33,328 nt of DNA, taken from assembly GCA_015486235.1 (NCBI GenBank), contig WFSD01000023.1, positions 1 through 33,328 on the forward strand, written 5' to 3'. The position numbers were made by a program, and so were the translations under genes. Positions 22,481 through 31,438 of the stretch are shown here, in pieces; the stretch's first letter is position 1, and the number at the start of each line of letters is the position of its first letter. Under the pieces are notes generated by a model. It ran no database searches. It saw only the letters and a program-made list of their open reading frames with translations, and was not told the origin of the DNA. Source of the stretch: Anaerolineae bacterium (lineage in GTDB: Bacteria > Chloroflexota > Anaerolineae > S016-19).

Positions 22481-23473
22481 TCAATTTGCCTGCCACACCG
22501 GCAGGTGCAACAAAACGTCCTCCAGCAACAACCTGGTGTTCGCATTGCTCCTTAGCATCCGACGCACCCTCTGAAGCCTGCCCAAGAAGGCTCTGGCGGT
22601 TTCCGGCGCAATGGCCGAAGCCAGATGGCCGAGTTCCTCCCGCTTGTCCTCGTTGGTCACGCCCTCGTCGAATCCGGACTGCAGGAGCAACACATCCCTC
22701 CACCATCCGCTCCAAACATCAAGCCATTCTGCAATCAAGGTTTTGCTGTCTCGCATCTTCTCCGCATACGCCAGCCTGTCTGCGTAAACCGACGACATCA
22801 GCTCCAGCATATCCCTCCAGAACGATTCCCGGTGAATCAGGAAATCCGGGTTTTCCAAGGCGGTAACCGCCCACCCGATCCTGCCGCCGGAAAGCCGTGC
22901 CAGCAGATTCGCTCTGGATGCGTTGGCCCCCCATCTCTCTTGCAAGGCTTCCGATACCAACGCCGTTGGCAACGGGCGCAGCCGGATTATCTGGCACCTG
23001 GACACGATGGTGGGCAACAGGCTCTCGGCGCTCTCCGCTGTCAATACCAACAGCGTGTGGGACGGGGGTTCTTCCAATGTTTTGAGCAGAGCGTTGGCAG
23101 CAGGGATGTTCGCCTTGTCGAACTGCTCCAATATCCCGATTTTCCATCGCCCTTCCACCGGGGAAAGGGCGAGTTTCCGTTCCAGGTCTCGGATCTGTTC
23201 GATCTTTACCGATTCTTTCTCCGGCCGTACATGGATCACATCCGGGTGTCTGCCTGCCGCCTGCAGGCGGCAGGACCGGCACTCGCCGCACGGGCGATCC
23301 TTGGCCTTGGGTGCGAGACAGTTCACAGCCATGCTCCATGTCTGCGCCAGCAGCGTTTTCCCCACGCCCTCGGGCCCCACGAAGAGCAGTGCATGCGGTA
23401 GCTTGCCCGATTCGATAGCCTGCTGCAGCAGGCTGACCGCCCACTCGTGCCCCACGACCCCCCAATCGCTCAT
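22481..23473 (-). CDS. holB: DNA polymerase III delta-prime subunit
   Basis: A 330-residue clamp-loader subunit of the AAA+ class. Walker A GPEGVGKT is at 33-40. The zinc ligands C52, C62, C65, C68 (CLAPKAKDRPCGECRSC) and the sensor motif SRCQ, with its arginine finger, are present. NALLKTLEEPP is the sensor 1 region typical of delta-prime. It loads the beta sliding clamp. It overlaps the protease stop by 4 nt (ATGA), so it is coupled to a protein of very different function. The C-terminal third is less conserved, as usual. Confidence 0.93.
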   Translation of the reverse strand: MSDWGVVGHEWAVSLLQQAIESGKLPHALLFVGPEGVGKTLLAQTWSMAVNCLAPKAKDRPCGECRSCRLQAAGRHPDVIHVRPEKESVKIEQIRDLERKLALSPVEGRWKIGILEQFDKANIPAANALLKTLEEPPSHTLLVLTAESAESLLPTIVSRCQIIRLRPLPTALVSEALQERWGANASRANLLARLSGGRIGWAVTALENPDFLIHRESFWRDMLELMSSVYADRLAYAEKMRDSKTLIAEWLDVWSGWWRDVLLLQSGFDEGVTNEDKREELGHLASAIAPETARAFLGRLQRVRRMLRSNANTRLLLEDVLLHLPVWQAN

Positions 23474-25614
23474 CGCCAGCGAATCGTCTGCCCGCTAGAT
23501 GGTGCTCTGCCACGGCCCGGACAAGTCAGTCTCCCGATTGGCGTGCCATCTGTTCCAATTACTCCAACGGTGGGATATCTCTGTCTATCTGGCATGGAGT
23601 CGTAAATTGCCTCAATGGTGCCATCGCGCCGGAAGATCAGGCGAAAACTGGCTTCTTCGTTGCTCTGGAAGAAGGGCACGTCACGCCATTGGATCTCGAC
23701 AGTGTTTTCGCCCAGAAAGGCTGTTACCCTGCCCCCTGCGGAAGGGTCCAAATCATCTCCCAGAACATACACTGTGGCGGGCATGTGCTCTGCGCTCTCG
23801 CAGGATATTCGGTAGGGAGCCCTGGATGCCGCAGGTGGACGGAAAGTTACGAACCCGTTGGATGCTACCCATACCCTGGTGTATTTCTTCCTCTCGCCTG
23901 GCAGGTGCACGGGGAAAGGGAGATCGAGTTTCTGGTACTCGTCGTCGCCTAGGGCGATGTTTTGTTCATCGTAGACATTCAGCGGCGGCGAGGCGGGAAA
24001 GTACGGCATGTAGTATTGTTGTATTTCCGCTGAGGTATACTGGAGCGTCACTGAGATAGTATGTGGAAGCCCCTGGACATCGGAGTACGGAGATGAAATC
24101 GTCACCGTTCCGGAGTACACCCCAAAAGGCAGATCGTTACTTGTCATTGTGACAGTAAGCCCCTGGGATTCATCCGGTCCAATAGTCCTGGAGATTGGGA
24201 CTGTCAGTGCAAGCCAACCTGTGCCGCCGCGCACCGTTGCCTCCCATGGTATCGCGTAGATGTGACTTTCGTTTTTCAGCAGTACTCTTTTGTAGATTGG
24301 TTGGTTCGTATGGTTGGTCAGGAAATAGATACTGTCTGGCAAGTCGTCTACGCGGGGTGGGAGGAGCCTCCTTAGAGCTCTGCTCAGGTTTATGCGGCCG
24401 TAGCCCAGGTATTGGTTCCATCCGTTGGAGTCGTAAACATATAGCCCTACCTTGTCACAGGTTTCTTTCAGAATGTCCGCCACCTCGTCGTTGGTCAAGT
24501 CGGGGCGTAAGCTCATGAGCAAGGCGGCAGCTCCGGACACGTGGGGAGTGGCCATTGAGGTGCCCACAGCTCCGGAGTACAGTCCATTTGGCACGGTACT
24601 GATAATCGGCGTCCCATCACCACCAGGTGCTGCCAGATCCACCTCGTCGCCATAGTCGCTGTATGGAGCGCGATCGTCGTCGGCACCAGTAGCTGCCACA
24701 GCCAGCACTTCCGGGAATGCCGCAGGGTAGTAGACTCCGCGGCGGTCATCGTTCCCGACTGCTGCTACCAACAGTATTCCAGCGTCGTGAGCCTTCCGCA
24801 CTGCTTCTCGCACTATGTCCGAATCCTCGTTGCCTCCAAGACTGATGTTCAGCACCCTCACGCCGTCGTCGATAGCACCGTAAATAGCCGATGCCAGGTT
24901 GAAGTAGCTTCCCTCGCCGGTTTCGTCCAGGACTTTGTAGGCACGGATCCTCACGCCCCATGCCACGCCTGCCACACCTATGCCGTTATTCCCCATTGCG
25001 GCAAGTATCCCGGCAACGTGGGTGCCATGCCAGAAATCGTCGTATGGGTCGTTGTCATGGTTGACGTAATCGTACCCGGGCAGGATCCTGCCCTGGAACT
25101 CGGGATGCAAATCGTCTATTCCAGAATCTATGATGCCGACCACGATCTGAGGTGTTCCGGTGACTACGCTCCACGCTGTCGGTGCCTCGATCTTTCTCAT
25201 GTTCCACTGTTTGCTCCAGTAGGTGTCGTTGGGTACGGCAGGGCTCAGCGAGGGTTCCGCACAGGCGCGGATTATGTAGTTTGGTTCGGCGTATTTCACC
25301 AGGGGGTTGCTTTGGAGATCTCTGATAGCCTGTATCTCCTGCCCATCAGGCACTTTCAGCAATACCACCTGTGAGTTCTTGATCTCTCCAATGACCTTAT
25401 ACCCCTGTTCCGAGAGGAAGTCCCTGGCCTTGGCAAGGGACACCATTTCCTGGAACTGCACCATTACCTCTCCGGAGATAGCGTCGTCAGTGATGCTCTC
25501 GGCTGATGCCACATCTCTGTGGCCCAGGGCGATGATCAAGAGAAAGGCCGTGCCAAGCGCTACGGCTATGGCCACTGCAAAAGCTGTGCGCTCGACCAGT
25601 CGTCCTTTACGCAT
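23470..25614 (-). CDS. Membrane-anchored S8 (subtilisin-like) serine protease
   Basis: The 714-residue protein from ATG 25614 has one N-terminal hydrophobic segment (about 11-31, FAVAIAVALGTAFLLIIAL). A propeptide-like inhibitor region follows (about 47-117, GEVMVQFQEMVSLAKARDFL … LVKYAEPNY), then the S8 catalytic domain (about 125-400) with D163 (IIDSGI), H199 (HGTHVAG) and S353 (GTSMATP). The C-terminal 310 residues are beta-rich, with an Ig-like domain (about 425-535) and a second beta module with aromatic strands. It probably acts at the cell surface. GGAGG before ATG 25614 fixes the start; the frame opens as far as 25836, but that part spans the promoter. It leads the five-gene unit. Confidence 0.92.
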   Translation of the reverse strand: MRKGRLVERTAFAVAIAVALGTAFLLIIALGHRDVASAESITDDAISGEVMVQFQEMVSLAKARDFLSEQGYKVIGEIKNSQVVLLKVPDGQEIQAIRDLQSNPLVKYAEPNYIIRACAEPSLSPAVPNDTYWSKQWNMRKIEAPTAWSVVTGTPQIVVGIIDSGIDDLHPEFQGRILPGYDYVNHDNDPYDDFWHGTHVAGILAAMGNNGIGVAGVAWGVRIRAYKVLDETGEGSYFNLASAIYGAIDDGVRVLNISLGGNEDSDIVREAVRKAHDAGILLVAAVGNDDRRGVYYPAAFPEVLAVAATGADDDRAPYSDYGDEVDLAAPGGDGTPIISTVPNGLYSGAVGTSMATPHVSGAAALLMSLRPDLTNDEVADILKETCDKVGLYVYDSNGWNQYLGYGRINLSRALRRLLPPRVDDLPDSIYFLTNHTNQPIYKRVLLKNESHIYAIPWEATVRGGTGWLALTVPISRTIGPDESQGLTVTMTSNDLPFGVYSGTVTISSPYSDVQGLPHTISVTLQYTSAEIQQYYMPYFPASPPLNVYDEQNIALGDDEYQKLDLPFPVHLPGERKKYTRVWVASNGFVTFRPPAASRAPYRISCESAEHMPATVYVLGDDLDPSAGGRVTAFLGENTVEIQWRDVPFFQSNEEASFRLIFRRDGTIEAIYDSMPDRQRYPTVGVIGTDGTPIGRLTCPGRGRAPSSGQTIRWR

Positions 25615-25777
25615 GAATTCCTCCACGTCAGGCCCCTTTCGGTGGGATTCCACCGCGTTTAGGCTGGCGGTGTTTTCTTCAGGGTTTGAGCTATTGTTGT
25701 CAATCGGCGTCACTGCGCATGCCAGAACTTCCCGTAGCTGCCCGGTCGGTTGTGTTTCTGGCATCTCGATGGAAAAT

Positions 25778-25806
25778 ATTATAGCAGGATGAGCAGCATA
25801 AAGCAA
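25778..25806 (-). promoter_or_regulatory. Candidate promoter for the protease-holB-ricT unit
   Basis: On the minus strand TTGCTT (25806-25801), 17-bp spacer, TATAAT (25783-25778). The -10 is perfect. The leader to ATG 25614 would be about 155 nt. It argues against starting the protease at 25764 or 25836. The dispersed repeat copy 2 begins 15 bp upstream of the -35. Confidence 0.5.
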
Positions 25807-25820
25807 AGGAGTTTTGTCGG

Positions 25821-25979
25821 GGGGCTTTCGAAGCAAATCGGAAGCCCGAAGTCGTTTCAGAAACTTTCTCGGCGCTTCTGAAGCGATCCGCTACTTGCCG
25901 TTGGGGTTGATGTAGAGCCATAACGGTTCTGGGGATTCCTGGGGGCCCTACGGGCCCCCAGGAATTACTTCGTTTTCCC
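25821..25979 (+). repeat. Dispersed structured repeat, copy 2
   Basis: It matches 8133-8293. The 107-bp core (25873-25979) has about eight differences and no gaps. The 14-bp stem (25935-25948 with 25952-25965) is identical to that of copy 1, but the loop is TAC, the reverse complement of GTA. The other stem pairs GTCGTTTCAG (25851-25860) with CTGAAGCGAT (25878-25887): its two changes convert A-U to G-U and C-G to U-G. It lies between the protease promoter and dnaA; the stretch 25980-26234 after it contains no gene that I can support. Confidence 0.85.
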
Positions 25980-26234
25980 GTCGGGGGGATCACCCACATC
26001 CCCCTCGACCGTGGTCGCTGTTTACACTTGGGTGCGTTCTCACCTTTGAATTAGCGGCGAGCAAGCGTATGGTAGGCTCTGGGCGACCTTACAAACCTTA
26101 AATCGCCGACAGAGGCCGGATTTTAAGCTTACTCTCCCGACACAACCTACATCTTGTACTCTTTGTTCCTCCGACCACTGGCAGTTGGCATCTGTCGCTT
26201 CCGTCAGGGCGATATCAATTCCGAAACCCGTTGT

Positions 26235-26280
26235 CCAAGCGCTTGGATCCCCTTGCCCTGCACCGACATCGTGCTATAAT
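26235..26280 (+). promoter_or_regulatory. Candidate dnaA promoter with flanking palindromes
   Basis: TTGCCC (26253-26258), 16-bp spacer, TATAAT (26275-26280). A perfect 12-bp palindrome CCAAGCGCTTGG (26235-26246) lies 6 bp before the -35, and a related 11-mer GCTTGGCAAGC is at 26308-26318 past the -10. They look like operator sites for one factor. The leader to dnaA would be about 380 nt; from 26319 to 26666 I see only a weak short frame (26430-26630) with no coding support. Confidence 0.45.
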
Positions 26281-26666
26281 CTCCTGCAGTTATTCTGGCA
26301 CGGAGGCGCTTGGCAAGCCACTTCGGATGTCTCTGTGTCTTTCTTCAGGCAGTGTTTTTGATGCCCACATCGGGAACAATTTAACCGAAGCTGTAGGGCA
26401 CGGCAAACTTTCCGCCGAGGGAAGACCCCGTGCGGCATAGTCTTGTGCTTTCTAGAGTCGAGGGGCTTTTTCGAAACAACCACCGAGAGGATGCCAGCGC
26501 TTGTATGGTCGCGATTATTCAGGATGCGCTGGAAGCATCAGGGATTTTGATGAGGGCGGGGCGACGGTCATGCAAGCCGCCAGATGCTAGCCACGAGCCG
26601 CCGGCATTTTCTTTGGGCGTTCTTATCTGAAACAGACGGCTGACAACGAGGATACCAGAAGATATT

Positions 26667-28181
26667 ATGGAGAAACGCCAGAGCTGCAGGGACATCTGGG
26701 TACGAACGCTGGGTCGCTTGCAGATACAGCTTCCCAGGGAGACTTTCAACACATGGCTGAAAGACGCTCACCTCTTGAGTGAAGAAGATGGGCTGTTCGT
26801 AATCGGCGTGCCTGATGCCTACACGCAGAACTGGCTGGAAAAGCGCCTGCATAAGCAAATTCACCGTACTCTCCGTGAGGTGGCAAAACGGGAAGTGGAT
26901 ATCCGGTATGTGCTATCTACGCCGCAAGATCCTCCCTCTGAAGAATCGACAAAACCCATGCCATTGTGGTCGGAGGGAAATGTCCCCATTGCTGACGAAA
27001 ACACTTTTCACGACTCGTTCCGCGATATCATCATCGGAGAGTGTAACCGTCTGGCTTATGCTGTGTCCCTTTCCGTTACAGAGCACCTCCTCAAAAATCG
27101 TACTGCCAGCCCCTACAATCCTCTGGTACTCTATGGCGGTTCGGGGGTGGGAAAGACCCACCTGCTCCGGGCTATGTATCAGAGCGTATCTGCTCACGGG
27201 ATGCGTTCGCTCTACACTACCGTCGAGGAATTTACCAATCAGTTCATTTCCTCCATACGAGCTCAGACGACTGATAAGTTCAGGGAGAGATACAGGAGCC
27301 TGGACTTGCTCTTGATGGATGACATCCAATTTCTGACCGGCAAGGAGAACACTCTGGAAGAGTTCTTCCATACCATTGATACCCTGCAGTCAGCTGGGGC
27401 TCAGTTAGTCGTCGCTGGCGACAGACATCCCAACGAGATACCAGGGATTTCGGAGCGCCTGAGGTCTCGTCTGAACGGTGGACTTCCAGTAGAATTGCGT
27501 CCCCCGGATGCAAAAACTAAGAAAGAGTTGTTGATCAAAATGTCGGAGGAGAGAGGGGTTTATCTTCAGGAAGATGTGATTCACGCAATAGCGAGGAACA
27601 TCGTTGGAGGTGTCTGGGAGGTTCAGGGGGCGTTCAATCGTGTTGCTGCCTACGCGGAGTTCCTCCACAAGCCTATAACGGCGGGTGTGCTTGATCAAGT
27701 GCTCGCCCCGTTCCTCACGGCGGGCACTTCCGTCCGCCTTAGCCCTGATCGGGTGTTGGAGGCGGTGGCTTCGTTCTACGAAGTGCCAGAAAACGAGATG
27801 AAAGGTCAATCGAGAAAGCGATCGGTGGTGCAGGCGCGTCATGTGGCAATCTACCTTATGAGGGAAGATCTGGGGTTGAGCCTGGCGCAGATAGGAAAGA
27901 TCCTTGGCGGCAGGGATCACACGACTGTCAGATATGCCTACCGCAAGATCAAATCAACGGCAGAGACGAATCTGGCGCTGCGCAGGCACCTGAGCGACAT
28001 ACGTGATGCGCTGCGTGTTTCTGGCAAGCACAATGCCCCTACTTCCGGAGAGAGGGAGCGGACGGATGCCGTGGCTGAGGCGGAAGCGATAATGACGGTG
28101 GCAGGAGAAAGGAACGAGAGAACTACAGCCGTTGACGTCACTATGGCACCTCGCCTGGCTGTGAAGAGCAGGCTTGAGTAA
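26667..28181 (+). CDS. dnaA: Chromosomal replication initiator DnaA
   Basis: The 504-residue protein has all four DnaA domains: domain I (about 4-85), a short linker, the AAA+ domain with Walker A GGSGVGKT (157-164), Walker B LLLMDD (214-219) and arginine finger in SERLRSRLNGG, and domain IV with the DNA-binding signature GRDHTTVRYAY (from 415). The usual G-x-SNRLA motif reads GECNRLA. A polar tail of about 50 residues follows domain IV (from about 452), longer than in most DnaA. DnaN, rpmH and recF are absent and no DnaA-box cluster is seen nearby, so the gene seems separated from oriC. ATG 26667 gives a normal family N-terminus; the ribosome binding site is weak. Confidence 0.95.
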   Translation: MEKRQSCRDIWVRTLGRLQIQLPRETFNTWLKDAHLLSEEDGLFVIGVPDAYTQNWLEKRLHKQIHRTLREVAKREVDIRYVLSTPQDPPSEESTKPMPLWSEGNVPIADENTFHDSFRDIIIGECNRLAYAVSLSVTEHLLKNRTASPYNPLVLYGGSGVGKTHLLRAMYQSVSAHGMRSLYTTVEEFTNQFISSIRAQTTDKFRERYRSLDLLLMDDIQFLTGKENTLEEFFHTIDTLQSAGAQLVVAGDRHPNEIPGISERLRSRLNGGLPVELRPPDAKTKKELLIKMSEERGVYLQEDVIHAIARNIVGGVWEVQGAFNRVAAYAEFLHKPITAGVLDQVLAPFLTAGTSVRLSPDRVLEAVASFYEVPENEMKGQSRKRSVVQARHVAIYLMREDLGLSLAQIGKILGGRDHTTVRYAYRKIKSTAETNLALRRHLSDIRDALRVSGKHNAPTSGERERTDAVAEAEAIMTVAGERNERTTAVDVTMAPRLAVKSRLE

Positions 28182-28495
28182 GGCGATCCTCGGATGTCGC
28201 CCCTGCCAGACCTGAATTCGCGTGGTGAATTACCGCTCGTGGCGACTGATCTCCTCTTGTCCTCATCCACCCCCAACTGTTGGAGTTGACGGACCAACGG
28301 ATAGGCGCATCAGAGGAATCCTGTGCGAGAGAACTTTCCGCCGCCCCGTTGTGCGGCATGCAACTGCTATTGGCGGCTACTCCGGTACAGGATTCGGCAT
28401 AAACTCCTACGCATAAAATCCCGTATCCGATGAGCATGGCTGGCGTCATCAAAAACGAAATCTTAAGAGTCGGCTACGGAAGGAGGTGTATTGCC
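28182..28495. other. Intergenic region between dnaA and the L,D-transpeptidase gene
   Basis: Nothing firm. A CCCCAACTGTTGGAGTTGACGG stretch near 28270-28291 has a short CAACTGTTG palindrome. No DnaA boxes and no strong promoter were found; a -10-like CATAAAAT at about 28412 lacks a good -35. Confidence 0.4.
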
Positions 28496-29491
28496 ATGGT
28501 GAGCGTGAGACGTTGGAGGATGCCGATCCGTGTGCTAGCGGTGGTTTTGTTGCTGCTGGCCTCGATCTTCGCCCCATTGCAGGGTGTATCGTCTGTAGCT
28601 AATGCTTCCAGTTCGGTGCATGTCGTTAGATGGGGGGAAACCTTGACGAGCATAGCAGCCAGGTACGGGGTATCCGTCATGGCGCTGATGCAAGCCAATC
28701 ACCTCAGAAGCGCTAACTATGTTTACGTGGGGCAACGGCTCGTGATTCCGGGGGCGTCTGCGCCGTCCCAGGCCGGAGCGTATCACATCGTCCGGCGGGG
28801 CGACACCCTGTCATCCATTGGCGCGCGGTACGGGGTGAGCGTATCTGCTCTGATGTCCGCCAATGGTTTGCGAAGCCCTAATTTCATTTGGGTAGGCCAG
28901 TGGCTGAGGATACCCGGACGCAGCGGTTCGTCCCCTGCACATCAGCCTCGCCCGTCAGGTGGCTATTACACCGTCAGGCCGGGTGATACCCTTTCTTCTA
29001 TTGCCACCCGCTATGGGACGACTGTGTCGGCACTGATGAGAGTGAACGGAATCCGGTCGGCAAACCTGATCTACGTAGGCCAGAGGCTGAGTGTTTCTGG
29101 GAGTACCACTCCGCGGAATTCTTCTCCTCGTCCGTCTGGTAGCAAATGGATCAGCATAATTCTGCACCGGCAGATGCTGATTGCCTATCAGGGCAGCACT
29201 CCTGTTTTCGCAGCGACGGTAAGCACTGGCGTGGCAGCCCATCCTACAGTGACCGGCAGGTTCGCAATATACCTGAAAATCCCAATCCAGAGGATGGTTG
29301 GCCCCGGCTATAATCTGCCGAATGTGCCGTGGGATATGTATTTCTACACTAACTATGCCATCCATGGGGCGTACTGGCATAACAATTTTGGCCATCCCAT
29401 GAGCCATGGATGCGTGAACATGCGCATTCCGGAGGCAAAATGGTTGTATCGGTGGGCACCTATTGGCACGCCGGTGGTAGTCACTAACTGA
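28496..29491 (+). CDS. Secreted L,D-transpeptidase with three LysM repeats
   Basis: The 331-residue protein has a signal peptide (about 1-37, [16 protein letters not shown]), three LysM repeats (41-85, 96-140, 157-201; each of the [18 protein letters not shown] form) and a C-terminal YkuD domain (217-331). Catalytic residues are H290 (AIHGAYW) and C306 within SHGCVNM. Such enzymes form 3-3 cross-links in peptidoglycan or attach proteins to it, with LysM anchoring to glycan. ATG 28496 has an ideal AGGAGGTG at 28481-28488; the frame open from 28430 is not needed. The LysM repeats are very alike ([17 protein letters not shown]), suggesting recent duplication. Confidence 0.95.
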   Translation: MVSVRRWRMPIRVLAVVLLLLASIFAPLQGVSSVANASSSVHVVRWGETLTSIAARYGVSVMALMQANHLRSANYVYVGQRLVIPGASAPSQAGAYHIVRRGDTLSSIGARYGVSVSALMSANGLRSPNFIWVGQWLRIPGRSGSSPAHQPRPSGGYYTVRPGDTLSSIATRYGTTVSALMRVNGIRSANLIYVGQRLSVSGSTTPRNSSPRPSGSKWISIILHRQMLIAYQGSTPVFAATVSTGVAAHPTVTGRFAIYLKIPIQRMVGPGYNLPNVPWDMYFYTNYAIHGAYWHNNFGHPMSHGCVNMRIPEAKWLYRWAPIGTPVVVTN

Positions 29492-29509
29492 GGTCGAGAG
29501 TTTGAGAAT

Positions 29510-29535
29510 CCCCTGCTCGACTTGACCGAGCGGGG
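29510..29535. terminator. Hairpin between convergent genes
   Basis: CCCC-T-GCTCG pairs with CGAGC-GGGG (bulged T) around a 7-nt loop, 18 nt after the L,D-transpeptidase stop and 67 nt before the LCP stop. It lacks a T-tract on either side, so it is only a weak bidirectional terminator candidate. Confidence 0.4.
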
Positions 29536-29601
29536 GGTGGTGTCGAGAAAGGCTGGTTCCTATTCTCGTGTCTTCTCGACGAAATAGGGTGAGAGGATGC
29601 G

Positions 29602-31092
29602 CTATCTCAATGCGGAGGGGGCGTCCTGCCCGAGGATCAAGATCAAGTCAGCCGGATTTTTCAGGTTGGCTCCCAGGCGGATGTTTTCCGGCTTTATTCC
29701 GAAGATGGTCTTGAGCTCCGAGATGGTGGCTTTTTTCCGATCGTAGACCAGCAGGACCGTGTGGCTGTAATCCGCTCTATCGGCGTTGCCGATCGCCGTA
29801 ACGTCGAGCCCCATCTTCCTGAGGCCCTTGGCAGTGCTGGCGGCAAGCCCTTCCCTCATAGTGCCGTTTAGCACCACGATGTGAGCATCTTCTAACCTCA
29901 GGCGCTCCTCAAGAGCCTGGGCAGCGCTTTTTTCCAGCGGTGATGCCGGTGCCTGTGTCGCGGGTGCCAGTGCCGGGACGACTGGACAATCTCCCATCAC
30001 GCTGTCCACCACCGGCCTGATTTTGTCCCGAAGTGGAAGCAAAACCCACGCCCCGCCTTGTGTCTTATATTCTTTTGTCTCCGTCTCGTCGATGACTGCC
30101 TGCTTGATCCGTAAGTTGGAATTGCTTAGTGACTGTGCCAGGGATATCATCTCAGAGAGAGGCAGGTCGGTGCTCATGGAATCGCCCAACGCTTGATATA
30201 TCTGCGGAGCCCTGCGTATGAGGGACGGGAGCATGCGCGATCGCAGGACTTTGTCCCGTATCGCCAATATGACCTGTTGCTGTCTGTGGGCTCTGCCGAT
30301 GTCGGAATCCTGGTGGCGCGTGCGGGCATATTTGAGTGCTAACTCTCCGTTCATGTGGATGTGCCCGGCAGGGATGTGGAGTGGGTCGTATCCGTAGTTG
30401 TCACTCGGGTACGTTGGATCGTCTATTGGTTTTGGTACATCCACATCTATCCCCCCGATCAGGTCGATCAGCCGTCGGAATCCATTGAAATTTATCATAA
30501 CGTGATAGTCGATCGGGTAGCCAATAACCCGTCGGACGGTCTCTTTGACCAGTGCAGGCCCTCCGCCGGGGTATTTTTTGATCTCCCCCAGCGGGTATGC
30601 CATATTTATCCGGTTTTCCCCATCGCCCGGGATCTGTACCCAGAGATCGCGTGGAATGGAGAGCATTCCAAGTGTATGGCTTTTGGGATTGTAATGGAGA
30701 ACTATCATCGTGTCAGTGCGGGCAGGATCTGTCTCGCCCGGACGTTTGTCGATGCCAAGAAGGAGGATATTTATCGGCTCCTGGAGATCATTCTTCTTAC
30801 CGGAGACGACTGCTCCGGAGATTTCTTTTCCAGCGGGCTCTTTTCCTCCTGAAGGAACAGGGCCGGAGGTATCTGCCGGTACTATGGGCTTTAGCACTGA
30901 GGGGAGCAAAGAGAGATCCGGTGTATCGCGCACCACAGAGCGCGCTGTGTTGTACATCTGGTAGGAAGCAAGCACAAACAGCAGTATCAGCAGGACTGCC
31001 AGCACCCGCCCTATCAGCTTACTATTGTAGGAACGTTTTGTTGGCCTTCTTGGGGAAGACCATGTGTAGTAATGCCTCTGTACCTGTTGCAT
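29602..31092 (-). CDS. LytR-CpsA-Psr (LCP) family cell-wall ligase with LytR C-terminal domain
   Basis: A 496-residue membrane-anchored protein. A basic N-terminus and one transmembrane helix (about 27-45) precede a low-complexity stalk (about 60-103) and the LCP domain (about 107-275). Signature residues include LLGIDKRPGETDPARTDTMI, SIPRDLWVQIP and YARTRHQDSDIGRAHRQQQ, the arginines of which bind the polyprenyl-pyrophosphate glycan donor. The last 85 residues match the LytR_C module (HIVVLNGTMREGLAASTAKGLRKMG). LCP proteins transfer wall polymers to peptidoglycan, or glycans to proteins. The ATG at 31092 has no Shine-Dalgarno, and the -10 of a strong promoter is only 9 nt before it. It is convergent with the L,D-transpeptidase. 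Confidence 0.95.
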   Translation of the reverse strand: MQQVQRHYYTWSSPRRPTKRSYNSKLIGRVLAVLLILLFVLASYQMYNTARSVVRDTPDLSLLPSVLKPIVPADTSGPVPSGGKEPAGKEISGAVVSGKKNDLQEPINILLLGIDKRPGETDPARTDTMIVLHYNPKSHTLGMLSIPRDLWVQIPGDGENRINMAYPLGEIKKYPGGGPALVKETVRRVIGYPIDYHVMINFNGFRRLIDLIGGIDVDVPKPIDDPTYPSDNYGYDPLHIPAGHIHMNGELALKYARTRHQDSDIGRAHRQQQVILAIRDKVLRSRMLPSLIRRAPQIYQALGDSMSTDLPLSEMISLAQSLSNSNLRIKQAVIDETETKEYKTQGGAWVLLPLRDKIRPVVDSVMGDCPVVPALAPATQAPASPLEKSAAQALEERLRLEDAHIVVLNGTMREGLAASTAKGLRKMGLDVTAIGNADRADYSHTVLLVYDRKKATISELKTIFGIKPENIRLGANLKNPADLILILGQDAPSALR

Positions 31093-31101
31093 GGCGCAGC
31101 T

Positions 31102-31130
31102 ATTCTAGCACAACCTGCTGGGGAGGTCAA
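31102..31130 (-). promoter_or_regulatory. Promoter of the LCP gene, predicted almost leaderless
   Basis: On the minus strand TTGACC (31130-31125), 17-bp spacer, TAGAAT (31107-31102). Transcription would start about 31095, so the leader would be only a few bases ahead of ATG 31092. Confidence 0.6.
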
Positions 31131-31258
31131 AGTGGGTGCAGAGCAGAAGACCGTAGCAAATCCAAGAGGGCTAGAGAGGCCCGAGACAAAAATCCCCCTG
31201 CACCCCCTGTGTCATTCCTGGTTCTGACTGGTCCTGTGGCATGCCGCGCCCCGTGCTT

Positions 31259-31286
31259 TTGAGGGTTCCCCGCTGTATGGTAGAAT
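31259..31286 (+). promoter_or_regulatory. Candidate promoter for the glgC pair
   Basis: TTGAGG (31259-31264), 16-bp spacer, TAGAAT (31281-31286). The -10 is identical to that of the divergent LCP gene. The leader to ATG 31439 would be about 146 nt. The rest of the 346-bp gap shows nothing else I recognise. Confidence 0.4.
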
Positions 31287-31438
31287 GTAATTGTTCAGGT
31301 TATGTCTTGGTTGCATGTGGGTGGCGGCTAACCAGCCTGAAAAAAGCCACCAAATTTCCTGTGTTCGAATGGCCACGAGGTCCTCAGGCTGAGTAAGTAG
31401 TACGACAGAATGCGAGTATCCACAGATTGAGGGCGATT

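Noticed and set aside
25615-25836. N-terminal extension of the protease from 25836 or 25764
   Set aside because: The extension spans the TTGCTT/TATAAT promoter and repeat edge and lacks a ribosome binding site; GGAGG before ATG 25614 fits a normal signal-anchor start.
26430-26630. Small ORF upstream of dnaA
   Set aside because: The GTG start is not convincing, it has no recognisable domain, and it lies in the long leader region; treated as chance.
31416-31424. DnaA box (GTATCCACA)
   Set aside because: A single near-match 3.2 kb after dnaA, just before glgC, with no companions or AT-rich stretch; it could occur by chance.
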